Assembly: GCA_018663165.1 (NCBI GenBank)
Contig: JABJES010000219.1
Coordinates: 1-15,772, forward strand
Reading direction: 5' to 3'
Length of the DNA: 15,772 nt
Origin: Rhodospirillaceae bacterium
GTDB lineage: Bacteria > Pseudomonadota > Alphaproteobacteria > UBA11136
Under the pieces are notes generated by a model. The model was not told the DNA's origin, searched no databases, and saw nothing but the letters and a program-made list of their open reading frames with translations. This document shows positions 6,617 to 15,772 of the stretch, piece after piece. Every line of letters starts with the position of its first letter. The stretch's first letter is position 1. Both the position numbers and the translations under genes were made by a program.

Positions 6617-7809
6617 GGCCCCAACTCTACTCCTGGCCCGGCCCCAGTTCCGGGCCCACTTACCTGTGCCAGGGCAGCAGAAGAAATCGCCTCCATTGCC
6701 TTATCAGCGCTCAGGCGAGCATCGCCGTCAGCCTGCCAGGCGGCAAGCGGTCCAGCCGCTGGCCCTTCAATCGCTTTGGTTTCAGATAAAGCGTCTGCTA
6801 AATCACCTTTTTGCAGAAACGCCTCGGCGCGGGCGAGGTGGGCCTCAGTGGTATCGCCGGGGACATCAACGCCAATGCGGCGGATCGTCACAAGCCCCTT
6901 AAGACGGGCCCAGCCCCGCGCAAAAAGTCCGGACTCCTCCGCCCCCTCAGGGCCGATGATACGCTCGGCATTAAGCGCCGCCGCCGCAAGGGGGGAAAAA
7001 GAGGACCGTAATTCATCAACCGTCAGCACCCCCTGAAAAGCCGGCGTGGAAAGTGCTTCCACCGCACTGGCAAGACTGGAATCGGCGGCGAAAAATCGCG
7101 CTCTAACGGCCTCAAATGCAGACAGCTCTCTATTAAAGGGGGCGGAAGAAGAAAGGGCGGCCTGAAGCTGACCGAGGCTAAGGATCAACGCGCCCATCCC
7201 CTCGTCATTGCTGCGTAGATGACGGTTCGCAGTTTCCAGAGTGGCGATTCTCTGTTCCATTGCACTTAAGGACGCGACGTTGGCCTGATCATCCCCACTG
7301 CCGGTTTTGACAAGCGCGCCGAGGGCTGCCAGCCGACTTTCGATCCGACTCAACCGGGCTTCAATCTTGGCACTCTCTGCCTCGCTCAAGCTGCCCAAGG
7401 CAGTAGCGGTGGTGGTGGCCACGGGGGTCGCCGCAGGACTGGCAGTGGTCGTGCCAGAACTGGCCGCGCCAGAACTGGTCGCCGCAGGACTGGCAGTGGC
7501 GGAGTCTTGCGTCGCCGGGACCTGAGCCGGATCTGTGCTGGATAGAGGGACATCAGGCGCGGCTGCTTTACCAGCCCAGTCGTCACTGCCAAACGTCCCG
7601 GCCAGGTCGCGGGTAATATCGGGCTGCATCAGGGACCAGGCGGCAAAACCGAACGCGAGGAAAAGAACAAACAGGAACAACATCCAGCTCCCTGCACCGC
7701 TTCGCCGGACAGCAGGCGGGGTCAGAGCATCGGCCTTGTCGGCCACATCTTCCGGTGCCGCCGCCTTGTCTTTTTTAATATTTTCTGCCTCGTTCTGGCC
7801 CTTGGTCAT
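6613..7809 (-). CDS. Mic60/mitofilin-family membrane protein
   Basis: A 398-residue protein. A charged cytoplasmic N-terminus (1-40) leads to one membrane helix (about 41-61) and a disordered Ala/Thr/Ser/Pro linker (about 80-140). Next come a coiled coil (about 140-200) and a helical C-terminal domain ending with a conserved-looking segment at 347-375 (IEGPAAGPLAAW onward). Alphaproteobacteria encode the bacterial homologue of mitochondrial Mic60 between hemD and hemY, which is exactly this position. In that family the coiled coil and C-terminal domain shape intracytoplasmic or crista membranes. The assignment rests on architecture and gene order, since sequence conservation in this family is low. 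The linker is encoded by internal DNA repeats. It starts 38 bases after hemD and overlaps hemY by four bases. An AAGGA lies about 17 bases upstream of the ATG, too far to be a good ribosome-binding site. Confidence 0.8.
   Translation of the reverse strand: MTKGQNEAENIKKDKAAAPEDVADKADALTPPAVRRSGAGSWMLFLFVLFLAFGFAAWSLMQPDITRDLAGTFGSDDWAGKAAAPDVPLSSTDPAQVPATQDSATASPAATSSGAASSGTTTASPAATPVATTTATALGSLSEAESAKIEARLSRIESRLAALGALVKTGSGDDQANVASLSAMEQRIATLETANRHLRSNDEGMGALILSLGQLQAALSSSAPFNRELSAFEAVRARFFAADSSLASAVEALSTPAFQGVLTVDELRSSFSPLAAAALNAERIIGPEGAEESGLFARGWARLKGLVTIRRIGVDVPGDTTEAHLARAEAFLQKGDLADALSETKAIEGPAAGPLAAWQADGDARLSADKAMEAISSAALAQVSGPGTGAGPGVELGP
7426..7499 (-). repeat. Nested direct repeats encoding the Mic60 linker
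   Basis: A 23-bp unit beginning GGTCGCCGCAGG occurs identically at 7426-7448 and 7477-7499, 51 bp (17 codons) apart. Between them the 11-mer GCCAGAACTGG occurs at 7453-7463 and 7468-7478, 15 bp apart. All periods are multiples of three, so the frame is kept. They encode the Ala/Ser/Thr-rich linker of the Mic60-family protein. Confidence 0.85.
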
Positions 7810-7847
7810 GGCGTCTATCCATTTTCCTTATTCATTGCATCAGGCTT

Positions 7848-8597
7848 TTATTGCACCAGGCGGCCTGCGGCCAGATCGGCATCAAGAACGGCGAGCAGGG
7901 ACTCCATATCCGGACGGGACGCGACGCTTATCCTTCGCCAGGGAAGCTCTTTCAAAACATCGGCCACAGCCGCACTCAAGGCATAGGCTGTCATCTCGCG
8001 ACAGGCCTCACCGAATCCCTCTTGCGTCACCAGACTAACAAAAGCGGTGGCGGTTCGGGGAGAAAAAAACAGGGCAAAGTCGAGATCACCCGCTGCCAGC
8101 CCGGTGGCCGCAGGGTCGGGCAGGCAAGCCGCCTTGTGAGCCTCGTACAGCGTCTGACGGCGCAAGATAAAGCCCGCCTCTTCAAGCAGTGCTGCCAAAT
8201 CCCCGGCAAGTTTCGAGGCGGCAGCGTGGTAAAGCGGCCCGGCCAACGGATCGAGGCGGGATTTTACCAACGCCGCAAGACCGGCAAGATCGCCGCCGGC
8301 GCTCTCGGCCGTGCCAAAGCCCAGATCGCTTGCACAACGTGCGCTCTGATCACCGACACAGAAAACCGGCAAGGCGAAGGCCGGGCTGTCTGCAGGCAAA
8401 AGCGCGGCCAGCGCCCGGACCCCATTGGCGCTGGTGAACAGGATCGCCTGAATACGCTCAAGCTCGGGCACCGCTTGGGGGTTGGGAATAATGGTCAGCA
8501 AAGGGGCGAGAACCGGCATAATATCCCGCGCCTGCAAAAGATCAGAAAGGGCGCGGGCATCCGCCTCAGGCCGGGTCACCAATGCGCGCAAAACCAT
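7848..8597 (-). CDS. hemD: Uroporphyrinogen-III synthase
   Basis: A 249-residue protein, the usual length for HemD. This enzyme closes and inverts ring D of hydroxymethylbilane to give uroporphyrinogen III, the common precursor of heme, siroheme, chlorophyll and cobalamin. The family is poorly conserved, but its landmarks are present: LVTRPEADA at 6-14, FTSANGVRAL at 54-63, VGDQSA at 81-86, the YHAAASKLAGDL segment at 123-134, YEA at 151-153 and FFSPRTATAF at 177-186. It follows hemC by only two bases, so the two consecutive enzymes of the pathway are almost certainly co-translated. The Mic60-family gene comes 38 bases later. Confidence 0.95.
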   Translation of the reverse strand: MVLRALVTRPEADARALSDLLQARDIMPVLAPLLTIIPNPQAVPELERIQAILFTSANGVRALAALLPADSPAFALPVFCVGDQSARCASDLGFGTAESAGGDLAGLAALVKSRLDPLAGPLYHAAASKLAGDLAALLEEAGFILRRQTLYEAHKAACLPDPAATGLAAGDLDFALFFSPRTATAFVSLVTQEGFGEACREMTAYALSAAVADVLKELPWRRISVASRPDMESLLAVLDADLAAGRLVQ

Positions 8598-8599
8598 GA

Positions 8600-9616
<1,017 letters not shown>

Positions 9617-9694
9617 TTATTGAACTGCGCGGCGGGGCTGGTTCCTCTTCCGCGATATGGGTAGTATGTTTCTCTGATCGACCATCTTATTTTA

Positions 9695-9722
9695 TTTTTT
9701 AGCCCATGTTTTTTAGCCCATG
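9695..9722 (+). repeat. Tandem 14-bp repeat immediately upstream of tsaD
   Basis: TTTTTTAGCCCATG occurs twice without a gap (9695-9708, 9709-9722). A third partial copy, CCCATGTTTTT, follows (9723-9733). Each copy carries an ATG, all out of frame with tsaD, and the repeats occupy the place where a ribosome-binding site would be expected. Confidence 0.9.
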
Positions 9723-9739
9723 CCCATGTTTTTCAACAC

Positions 9740-10789
9740 ATGATTATTCTCGGTATAGAAACCAGTTGCGATGAAACGGCGGCCGCTATCGTCGATTCTG
9801 AGCGCGTTATCCACGCCGAACGCCTGCTCTCGCAAGTTGACGAGCACAAGCCCTATGGCGGCATCGTCCCGGAAATCGCGGCGCGCAGCCATCTCGACCA
9901 TATTGACCGACTAACCGGCGAGGCCATGACAGCGGCAAAGCTGTCCTTTGCCGATCTTGACGGGATCGCCGCCACTGGCGGGCCTGGGCTGATCGGCGGG
10001 GTTATCGTCGGCGTGATGACCGCAAAGGCGATGGCGGCAGCAGCAGGAAAACCATTTATCGCCGTCAATCATCTTGAGGGCCACGCCCTGGCGGCGCGGC
10101 TTTCAGGCGATGTTGCCTTTCCCTATCTGCTGTTGCTGGTCTCAGGCGGACATTGCCAGCTTCTCGCCGTCGAGGATGTGGGCCGTTACAAAAGACTCGG
10201 AACCACCATCGACGATGCGTGTGGCGAGGCCTTTGACAAGACGGCAAAACTGCTCGGCCTTGGTTATCCTGGTGGCCCAATCGTCGAGGCAACAGCGCGG
10301 ACGGGTGACCCTGAGCGCTTTAAGCTGCCGCGACCGATGAAGGGACGGGAGGGCTGTGACTTTTCCTTTTCCGGCCTGAAGACGGCGGTCAAACGAGCGG
10401 CTGATAATCTTGCCGATATCTCTGACCACGACCGGGCCGATCTCTGCGCCGGCTTTCAATGTGCCGTCGGCGATGTGCTTGTCGACCGAACCACCAACGC
10501 CATAAACACCTTTGCCGGTCTGTACCCCGACGCAATCCGGCCCGGTCGTCTGGTCATCGGTGGCGGTGTCGCCGCCAATACCTATTTGCGGACGCGCCTT
10601 GAAAAGCTCGCCGAAGGGCAAGGGTTTCAACTGTTCGCGCCACCACAAAAGCTGTGCACCGACAATGCGGCGATGATCGCCTGGGCTGGAATTGAACGTC
10701 TTGAGCGCGGCCTTATCGATAGTCTCGACTTTGCCCCCCGCCCGCGCTGGCCGCTCGACTCCCCTTCCCCCCTGATGGAGGCCGGATGA
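9740..10789 (+). CDS. tsaD: tRNA N6-adenosine threonylcarbamoyltransferase
   Basis: A 349-residue member of the Kae1/TsaD family. It transfers the threonylcarbamoyl group to A37 of ANN-decoding tRNAs (t6A), working with TsaB, TsaE and TsaC, none of which is in this window. It begins [19 protein letters not shown], the canonical N-terminus, which fixes the start. The metal ligands are H111 and H115 in NHLEGHALA, followed by the nucleotide-binding SGGH (135-138), the [16 protein letters not shown] segment (165-180), [10 protein letters not shown] (208-217), the VIGGGVAAN loop (272-280) and D308 in [10 protein letters not shown]. No Shine-Dalgarno is visible: the 20 bases before the ATG are T-rich repeats. 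The stop overlaps the gpsA start, indicating co-transcription. Confidence 0.97.
   Translation: MIILGIETSCDETAAAIVDSERVIHAERLLSQVDEHKPYGGIVPEIAARSHLDHIDRLTGEAMTAAKLSFADLDGIAATGGPGLIGGVIVGVMTAKAMAAAAGKPFIAVNHLEGHALAARLSGDVAFPYLLLLVSGGHCQLLAVEDVGRYKRLGTTIDDACGEAFDKTAKLLGLGYPGGPIVEATARTGDPERFKLPRPMKGREGCDFSFSGLKTAVKRAADNLADISDHDRADLCAGFQCAVGDVLVDRTTNAINTFAGLYPDAIRPGRLVIGGGVAANTYLRTRLEKLAEGQGFQLFAPPQKLCTDNAAMIAWAGIERLERGLIDSLDFAPRPRWPLDSPSPLMEAG
10777..10781 (+). promoter_or_regulatory. Shine-Dalgarno of gpsA inside the end of tsaD
   Basis: GGAGG lies four bases before the ATG at 10786 and seven bases before the adjacent in-frame ATG at 10789. The spacing favours the second ATG, which would overlap the tsaD stop by one base. 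Confidence 0.6.
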
Positions 10790-11799
10790 TGGCGTCAGAG
10801 ATCAACCACATTGCCATTATCGGTGCCGGGGCCTGGGGAAGTGCACTGGCTCTGGTTGCGCGGCGTGCCGGGCGTAAGGTGACGATCTGGGCCTATGAAA
10901 AAGAAACTGTAGAAGCCATTAACACCAGCCATGAAAACCCTGATTTTTTGCCCGGCATCAAATTCGACCCGGAAATTACGGCGTCCAGTGACATACAAGC
11001 GGTAACAGCAAAGGCCGATGCGGTTTTCCTCGTCACCCCGGCCCAGAAGCTACGGTTTTGCCTCGAGATGATCGCGCCCTCCTGGCCGGCCCACGCACCA
11101 GGCGTTATTTGCGCCAAGGGGATTGAGGAAGGCAGCGGCAAGTTAATGAGTGAAGTGTTTGCAGAAATCCTGCCCGACACAAAACTGGCAGTTCTTTCCG
11201 GGCCTACCTTTGCATCGGAAGTCGCCGCCGATTTACCGACTGCGGTAACCCTTGCCTGCGGTGACGACGGCCTCGGCGAGCGCCTTGCTGCCGCCATCGG
11301 CAGCCGCCATTTCAGACCCTATCTCTCAAGCGACGTAACTGCGGCTGAAATTGGCGGTGCCATCAAGAATGTGTTGGCAATCGCCGCTGGCATCGTGCTC
11401 GGCCGAGGGCTTGGCGAAAACGCGCGAGCCGCCCTGATCACCAGAGGGCTGGCCGAGATGATCCGTCTCGGCACCGCCAAAGGAGCAGCCCCCGTGGCCC
11501 TGACGGGGCTCGCCGGGTTCGGCGATCTGTGCCTGACCTGTACCAGCGAGCAATCCCGCAACATGTCCCTTGGCCGAAGGCTCGGTGAGGGAATTCCCCT
11601 CAACGACATTCTGGTGACCCGCAAAAGTGTCGCCGAAGGCGTTTATTCGAGCGCCTCCGTGCTCGCCTTAAGCACTCATCTCGGCATCGAAATGCCGATC
11701 TGCTCTGCTGTCAACGCAGTGCTCCACCAGGGTGCCGACATCGACGACGCCATTTCATCCCTTCTTGCCCGTCCCTTCACCAACGAAACCGGGACCTAA
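10786..11799 (+). CDS. gpsA: Glycerol-3-phosphate dehydrogenase (NAD(P)+)
   Basis: A 337-residue cytosolic enzyme that reduces dihydroxyacetone phosphate to sn-glycerol 3-phosphate, the backbone for phospholipids. The N-terminal Rossmann motif is [12 protein letters not shown] (11-22). Further family markers are FLVTPAQ (81-87), CAKGIE (109-114), [11 protein letters not shown] (137-147), the catalytic lysine K194 in [26 protein letters not shown] (213-225) and GFGDLCLTC (244-252). Two adjacent ATG codons (10786 and 10789) could start it, and ribosome-binding-site spacing slightly favours the second. It overlaps the tsaD stop and is followed after 20 bases by the YciI-like gene. The tsaD-gpsA pairing is common in alphaproteobacteria. 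Confidence 0.97.
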   Translation: MMASEINHIAIIGAGAWGSALALVARRAGRKVTIWAYEKETVEAINTSHENPDFLPGIKFDPEITASSDIQAVTAKADAVFLVTPAQKLRFCLEMIAPSWPAHAPGVICAKGIEEGSGKLMSEVFAEILPDTKLAVLSGPTFASEVAADLPTAVTLACGDDGLGERLAAAIGSRHFRPYLSSDVTAAEIGGAIKNVLAIAAGIVLGRGLGENARAALITRGLAEMIRLGTAKGAAPVALTGLAGFGDLCLTCTSEQSRNMSLGRRLGEGIPLNDILVTRKSVAEGVYSSASVLALSTHLGIEMPICSAVNAVLHQGADIDDAISSLLARPFTNETGT

Positions 11800-11819
11800 A
11801 ACCAAAAACAGGAAAAAAC

Positions 11820-12110
11820 ATGCTGTACATTATTACCTGCGTCGATAAACCCGGCACCGCCGATCTGCGCGGAGAAAACCGCGCCGAACATCTCGACCGG
11901 CTAAAAGCCTTAGGCGCGCGCCTCCATATGGCTGGGCCAACCCTGTCGGATGACGGCGCCACCTTTACCGGCAGCGTGCTGATTATCGACTTCGACAGCC
12001 TGGAGGCGGCTGAGAAATTCGCCGCCGAAGACGCCTATACCAAGGCTGGGGTTTTCGAGAGCGTTATGGTCAAACGATGGAAACAGGTCCTGCCCGAGAT
12101 CAGGGAATAG
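11820..12110 (+). CDS. YciI-like family protein
   Basis: A 96-residue single-domain protein of the YciI/dimeric alpha-beta barrel superfamily. It has the family's N-terminal strand (MLYIITCVDKP), RAEHLDRL with conserved H24, the AGP turn (38-40), a central strand GSVLIIDFDS (51-60) and a DAY segment (71-73), where most members have DPY. Biochemical function is generally unknown; some relatives are hydrolases or ring-cleavage enzymes. AGGA at 11810-11813 with six-base spacing supports the start. It is the third gene of the tsaD-gpsA run, and this neighbour recurs in alphaproteobacteria, suggesting co-transcription rather than a shared pathway. Confidence 0.88.
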   Translation: MLYIITCVDKPGTADLRGENRAEHLDRLKALGARLHMAGPTLSDDGATFTGSVLIIDFDSLEAAEKFAAEDAYTKAGVFESVMVKRWKQVLPEIRE

Positions 12111-12114
12111 ACCC

Positions 12115-12148
12115 AAAAAAAACCGCCCGACCAATAAAGGCCGAGCGG
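12115..12148 (-). terminator. Intrinsic terminator of the chemoreceptor gene
   Basis: In the minus-strand RNA, CCGCUCGGCC (12148-12139) pairs along its full length with GGUCGGGCGG (12132-12123), using two G-U pairs around a six-base loop. Eight U follow (12122-12115). It lies about 45 bases after the chemoreceptor stop. In the plus sense the two wobble pairs become C-A mismatches and no T run follows, so it acts mainly leftward. Confidence 0.85.
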
Positions 12149-12191
12149 CTTGCTTTGATCTCAAATAAAAGCCGTGCCGCAACTTCGCGGA

Positions 12192-13736
12192 TCAACTCTC
12201 CTTCATGAACGCCTGGATATCGGTGCGCAGCTTCTCAGCCTGAACAGAAAGCTCTTTCGCCGCGCTGAGGACTTCTCCCGCCGAAGACCCGGTTTCCGTT
12301 GCCGCCTGGGTGACGCCGGTGATGTTGCTCGACACCTCCGCCGTGCCAGCCGAAGCCTGTTGAACGTTGCGGGCAATCTCTTGGGTCGCCGCCGTTTGTT
12401 CCTCAACCGCCGCAGCGATTGCCGCGGCAATATCATTGATATTGCCGATGGTTTCACCAATCCCCTTAATGGCACCGACGGCCTCGTTGGTGGCCGATTG
12501 CATGGAGCCGATCTGGGCGCTGATTTCTTCCGTCGCCTTGGCAGTCTGATTGGCGAGAGACTTGACCTCGTTGGCAACCACGGCAAAGCCTTTACCGGCT
12601 TCACCGGCGCGCGCCGCCTCAATGGTGGCGTTAAGCGCCAGAAGATTGGTCTGGCTGGCAATGTCGTTAATCAGTTCAACCACCTCACCAATTTTATTGG
12701 CGGCAACCGAAAGACCTTCGACCGAAGCATTGGTTTTAGCCGCCTCTTCGACGGCTGACTTTGCGATGCTCGAAGATTCAACAACCTGACGACCGACTTC
12801 TTCCAAGGAAGAGGACAGCTCTTCAGCCGCCGCCGCCACCGTCTGGACATTGGTCGACGCCTCTTCTGACGCTGCCGCTACGGCACTGGCCTGAACGTTG
12901 GTTTCTTCGGCCGTTGCCGACATGGCCTGGGCGGTGTTCTGCAATTCCGTCGAGGCAGAGGCGACAATGCCGGTCACCTCTTCGACATTCGCCGTCATTT
13001 TGATTTGGGCGGTAATCACGTTCCAGCTCACCATCGGGCCAATGTAAAAACCGCTGTCGTCGACAATGGCGGCAACGTTGAGACGCAGGGTCTCGTCTCC
13101 GAGCTTGATATTAGCCTGATGGGGCAGATTCGAGGCATCGCCGAGCAATTTACGCTGCATCGACGGATCCTTATGGAAGATATCAATGCAACAACCCATC
13201 ACCTCTTCGGCCTTGATGGGGAGAAGATGCTCAACCGACTTCAGGGTATTGACGCTGGTCTGGTTGATATAGGTGACCTCAAGGGTCTCGGGATCGCACA
13301 TCATGATGTTGATCGGCATGACGTCGGCCATGCGTTTAAGACGCTCGCGGTCGGTAACCACCATCCAGCACAGCAAATAGGAACTCGGCTTGCGACCGCC
13401 GCCATAAATCGGCGCAACGTTAAGTTCGAGCATTTCCTTACCCAACCGGATAATCGCCTGATGGCCGTTTGGCCCCATGTCGCCGAGAACATTGCGCTGG
13501 TGGGCGGGCTCTTTATGAAAGACGTCGATGCACTGGCCGATGATATTGTCGGCGGTTACACCCTGGGGCAGAAGATGTTCGAGTGAGCGCAGGGTTTCAA
13601 CACTGGTCCTGTTGGCGTAGGTGATCTTCAGGGAAGAGGGGTCACAGGTCAGAACATTGACCGGAAGTGCGTCCATCATCTCCTGGAGCTGACCGCCTGA
13701 ACCAATGCCGCCAAGTTTACTGAGTATCGCCTTCAT
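12192..13736 (-). CDS. Soluble methyl-accepting chemotaxis protein with two PAS domains
   Basis: A 514-residue chemoreceptor with no hydrophobic helix and no HAMP domain, so it should be cytoplasmic. Two homologous PAS-type domains lie at about 19-128 and 134-243. They share the opening NVLTCDP / NIMMCDP, a TSVxTLxSxEHLLP segment, C(I)D(V/I)FHK and QRxxLGD, spaced about 116 residues apart, which shows an internal duplication. The signalling domain covers about 250-510. Its hairpin tip, [20 protein letters not shown] (351-370) followed by TIEAARAGE, is the binding site for CheA and CheW. There is no C-terminal CheR-tethering pentapeptide. An AAGGG just upstream supports the start. Soluble PAS receptors often sense redox state, oxygen or metabolites; the cofactor here cannot be told from sequence. 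Confidence 0.93.
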   Translation of the reverse strand: MKAILSKLGGIGSGGQLQEMMDALPVNVLTCDPSSLKITYANRTSVETLRSLEHLLPQGVTADNIIGQCIDVFHKEPAHQRNVLGDMGPNGHQAIIRLGKEMLELNVAPIYGGGRKPSSYLLCWMVVTDRERLKRMADVMPINIMMCDPETLEVTYINQTSVNTLKSVEHLLPIKAEEVMGCCIDIFHKDPSMQRKLLGDASNLPHQANIKLGDETLRLNVAAIVDDSGFYIGPMVSWNVITAQIKMTANVEEVTGIVASASTELQNTAQAMSATAEETNVQASAVAAASEEASTNVQTVAAAAEELSSSLEEVGRQVVESSSIAKSAVEEAAKTNASVEGLSVAANKIGEVVELINDIASQTNLLALNATIEAARAGEAGKGFAVVANEVKSLANQTAKATEEISAQIGSMQSATNEAVGAIKGIGETIGNINDIAAAIAAAVEEQTAATQEIARNVQQASAGTAEVSSNITGVTQAATETGSSAGEVLSAAKELSVQAEKLRTDIQAFMKES

Positions 13737-14126
13737 GTTCCCTTATCCTTCTTGTTTGTTCCTTGCGGCCAAAGCCACTGCACTAAAATAATCTTTTTCA
13801 TTAAAACAGCATAAATAATAGATGACTGGATTACTGGGTTTATACCCAGACACCGCCCCTCGCTTAACTTTAATAACAATAAGGAGCATTTTCTTAAAAT
13901 TACCTTAATATAGTTAACATGCCAACGCAATCATTGTTCTGATTGCGAAATAATTCCGCTGCGTCCATGGCTCGCCCTTAGGACTTGCGTCTTTTTCTCT
14001 CCTCTCTCCCGGCCCTTGCCCACCCGTGCAAAAGCCTGTCGATTTACCCCCCCTGTCATGGCACAATCGGTTAAAGAACAAGGGGGGGCGCAAGATCCCC
14101 CGTGACCCAGGGGAGGCAAAGAAACC
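13737..14126. other. Divergent promoter region between the chemoreceptor and acs
   Basis: A 390-base gap with no convincing gene. The two short minus frames in it have no family resemblance. Bases 13780-13960 are AT-rich and hold two perfect hairpins: CTGGGT/ACCCAG (13834-13849) and CGCAATCA/TGATTGCG (13926-13947). Both transcripts must start here. Bases 13970-14060 are C-rich on the plus strand, and the acs ribosome-binding site GGAGG is at 14112-14116. I could not fix a -35/-10 pair. Confidence 0.55.
13926..13947. repeat. Perfect 8-bp inverted repeat upstream of acs
   Basis: CGCAATCA at 13926-13933 and TGATTGCG at 13940-13947 flank the six bases TTGTTC. No T run follows in either direction, so this is more likely a protein-binding site or an mRNA hairpin than a terminator. 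The regulator is not recognisable. Confidence 0.4.

Positions 14127-15772
<1,646 letters not shown>

Noticed and set aside
6203..7036. 277-residue plus frame opposite hemY and the Mic60-family gene
   Set aside because: It is a shadow of two overlapping genes on the minus strand, with composition typical of antisense frames.
14058..14080. Possible sigma-54 promoter (TGGCAC) upstream of acs
   Set aside because: The -24 half is present, but the required GC of the -12 element is absent at the right spacing.

Overview
The window looks like a moderately GC-rich alphaproteobacterial chromosome, most likely from the Rhodospirillales or a nearby lineage. The main support is gene order: a hemC-hemD-Mic60-hemY run on the minus strand sits back to back with a tsaD-gpsA-yciI run on the plus strand, and HemY has the zinc-ribbon tail seen in this class. 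These are chromosomal core genes. I see no transposase, phage gene, CRISPR array or defence island.

Layout. 1-192 (minus) holds the first 64 codons of a membrane protein. 394-2013 (plus) is a membrane-anchored GAF histidine kinase, followed by an intrinsic terminator and a stand-alone receiver domain (2153-2515). A minus-strand tRNA-Thr(CGT) lies at 2576-2651; its 3' acceptor end is tandemly copied just downstream. 2885-4525 (plus) is a Kef-type cation:proton antiporter with a nucleotide-binding regulatory domain. A 76-residue two-helix membrane protein lies at 4539-4769 (minus). The stretch 4770-5269 has no gene but contains a terminator and a candidate structured RNA.

The minus-strand heme run reads hemC (9568-8600), hemD (8597-7848), a Mic60/mitofilin-family gene (7809-6613) and hemY (6616-5270). 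HemC and HemD are consecutive enzymes that turn porphobilinogen into uroporphyrinogen III. HemY is a membrane TPR protein linked to the heme pathway. Mic60 is the bacterial relative of the mitochondrial crista-junction protein. Spacing of 2, 38 and -4 bases suggests one transcript. The divergent plus run is tsaD (tRNA t6A modification), gpsA (phospholipid precursor synthesis) and a YciI-like protein.

A soluble chemoreceptor with two PAS domains occupies 12192-13736 (minus) and has its own terminator. After a 390-base hairpin-bearing gap, acs (acetyl-CoA synthetase) begins at 14127 and runs off the right edge.

I did not find a clearly new multi-gene system. The items most worth a second look are the repeated acceptor end after tRNA-Thr, the foldable element at 4939-5077, and several duplicated sequences placed at start codons.
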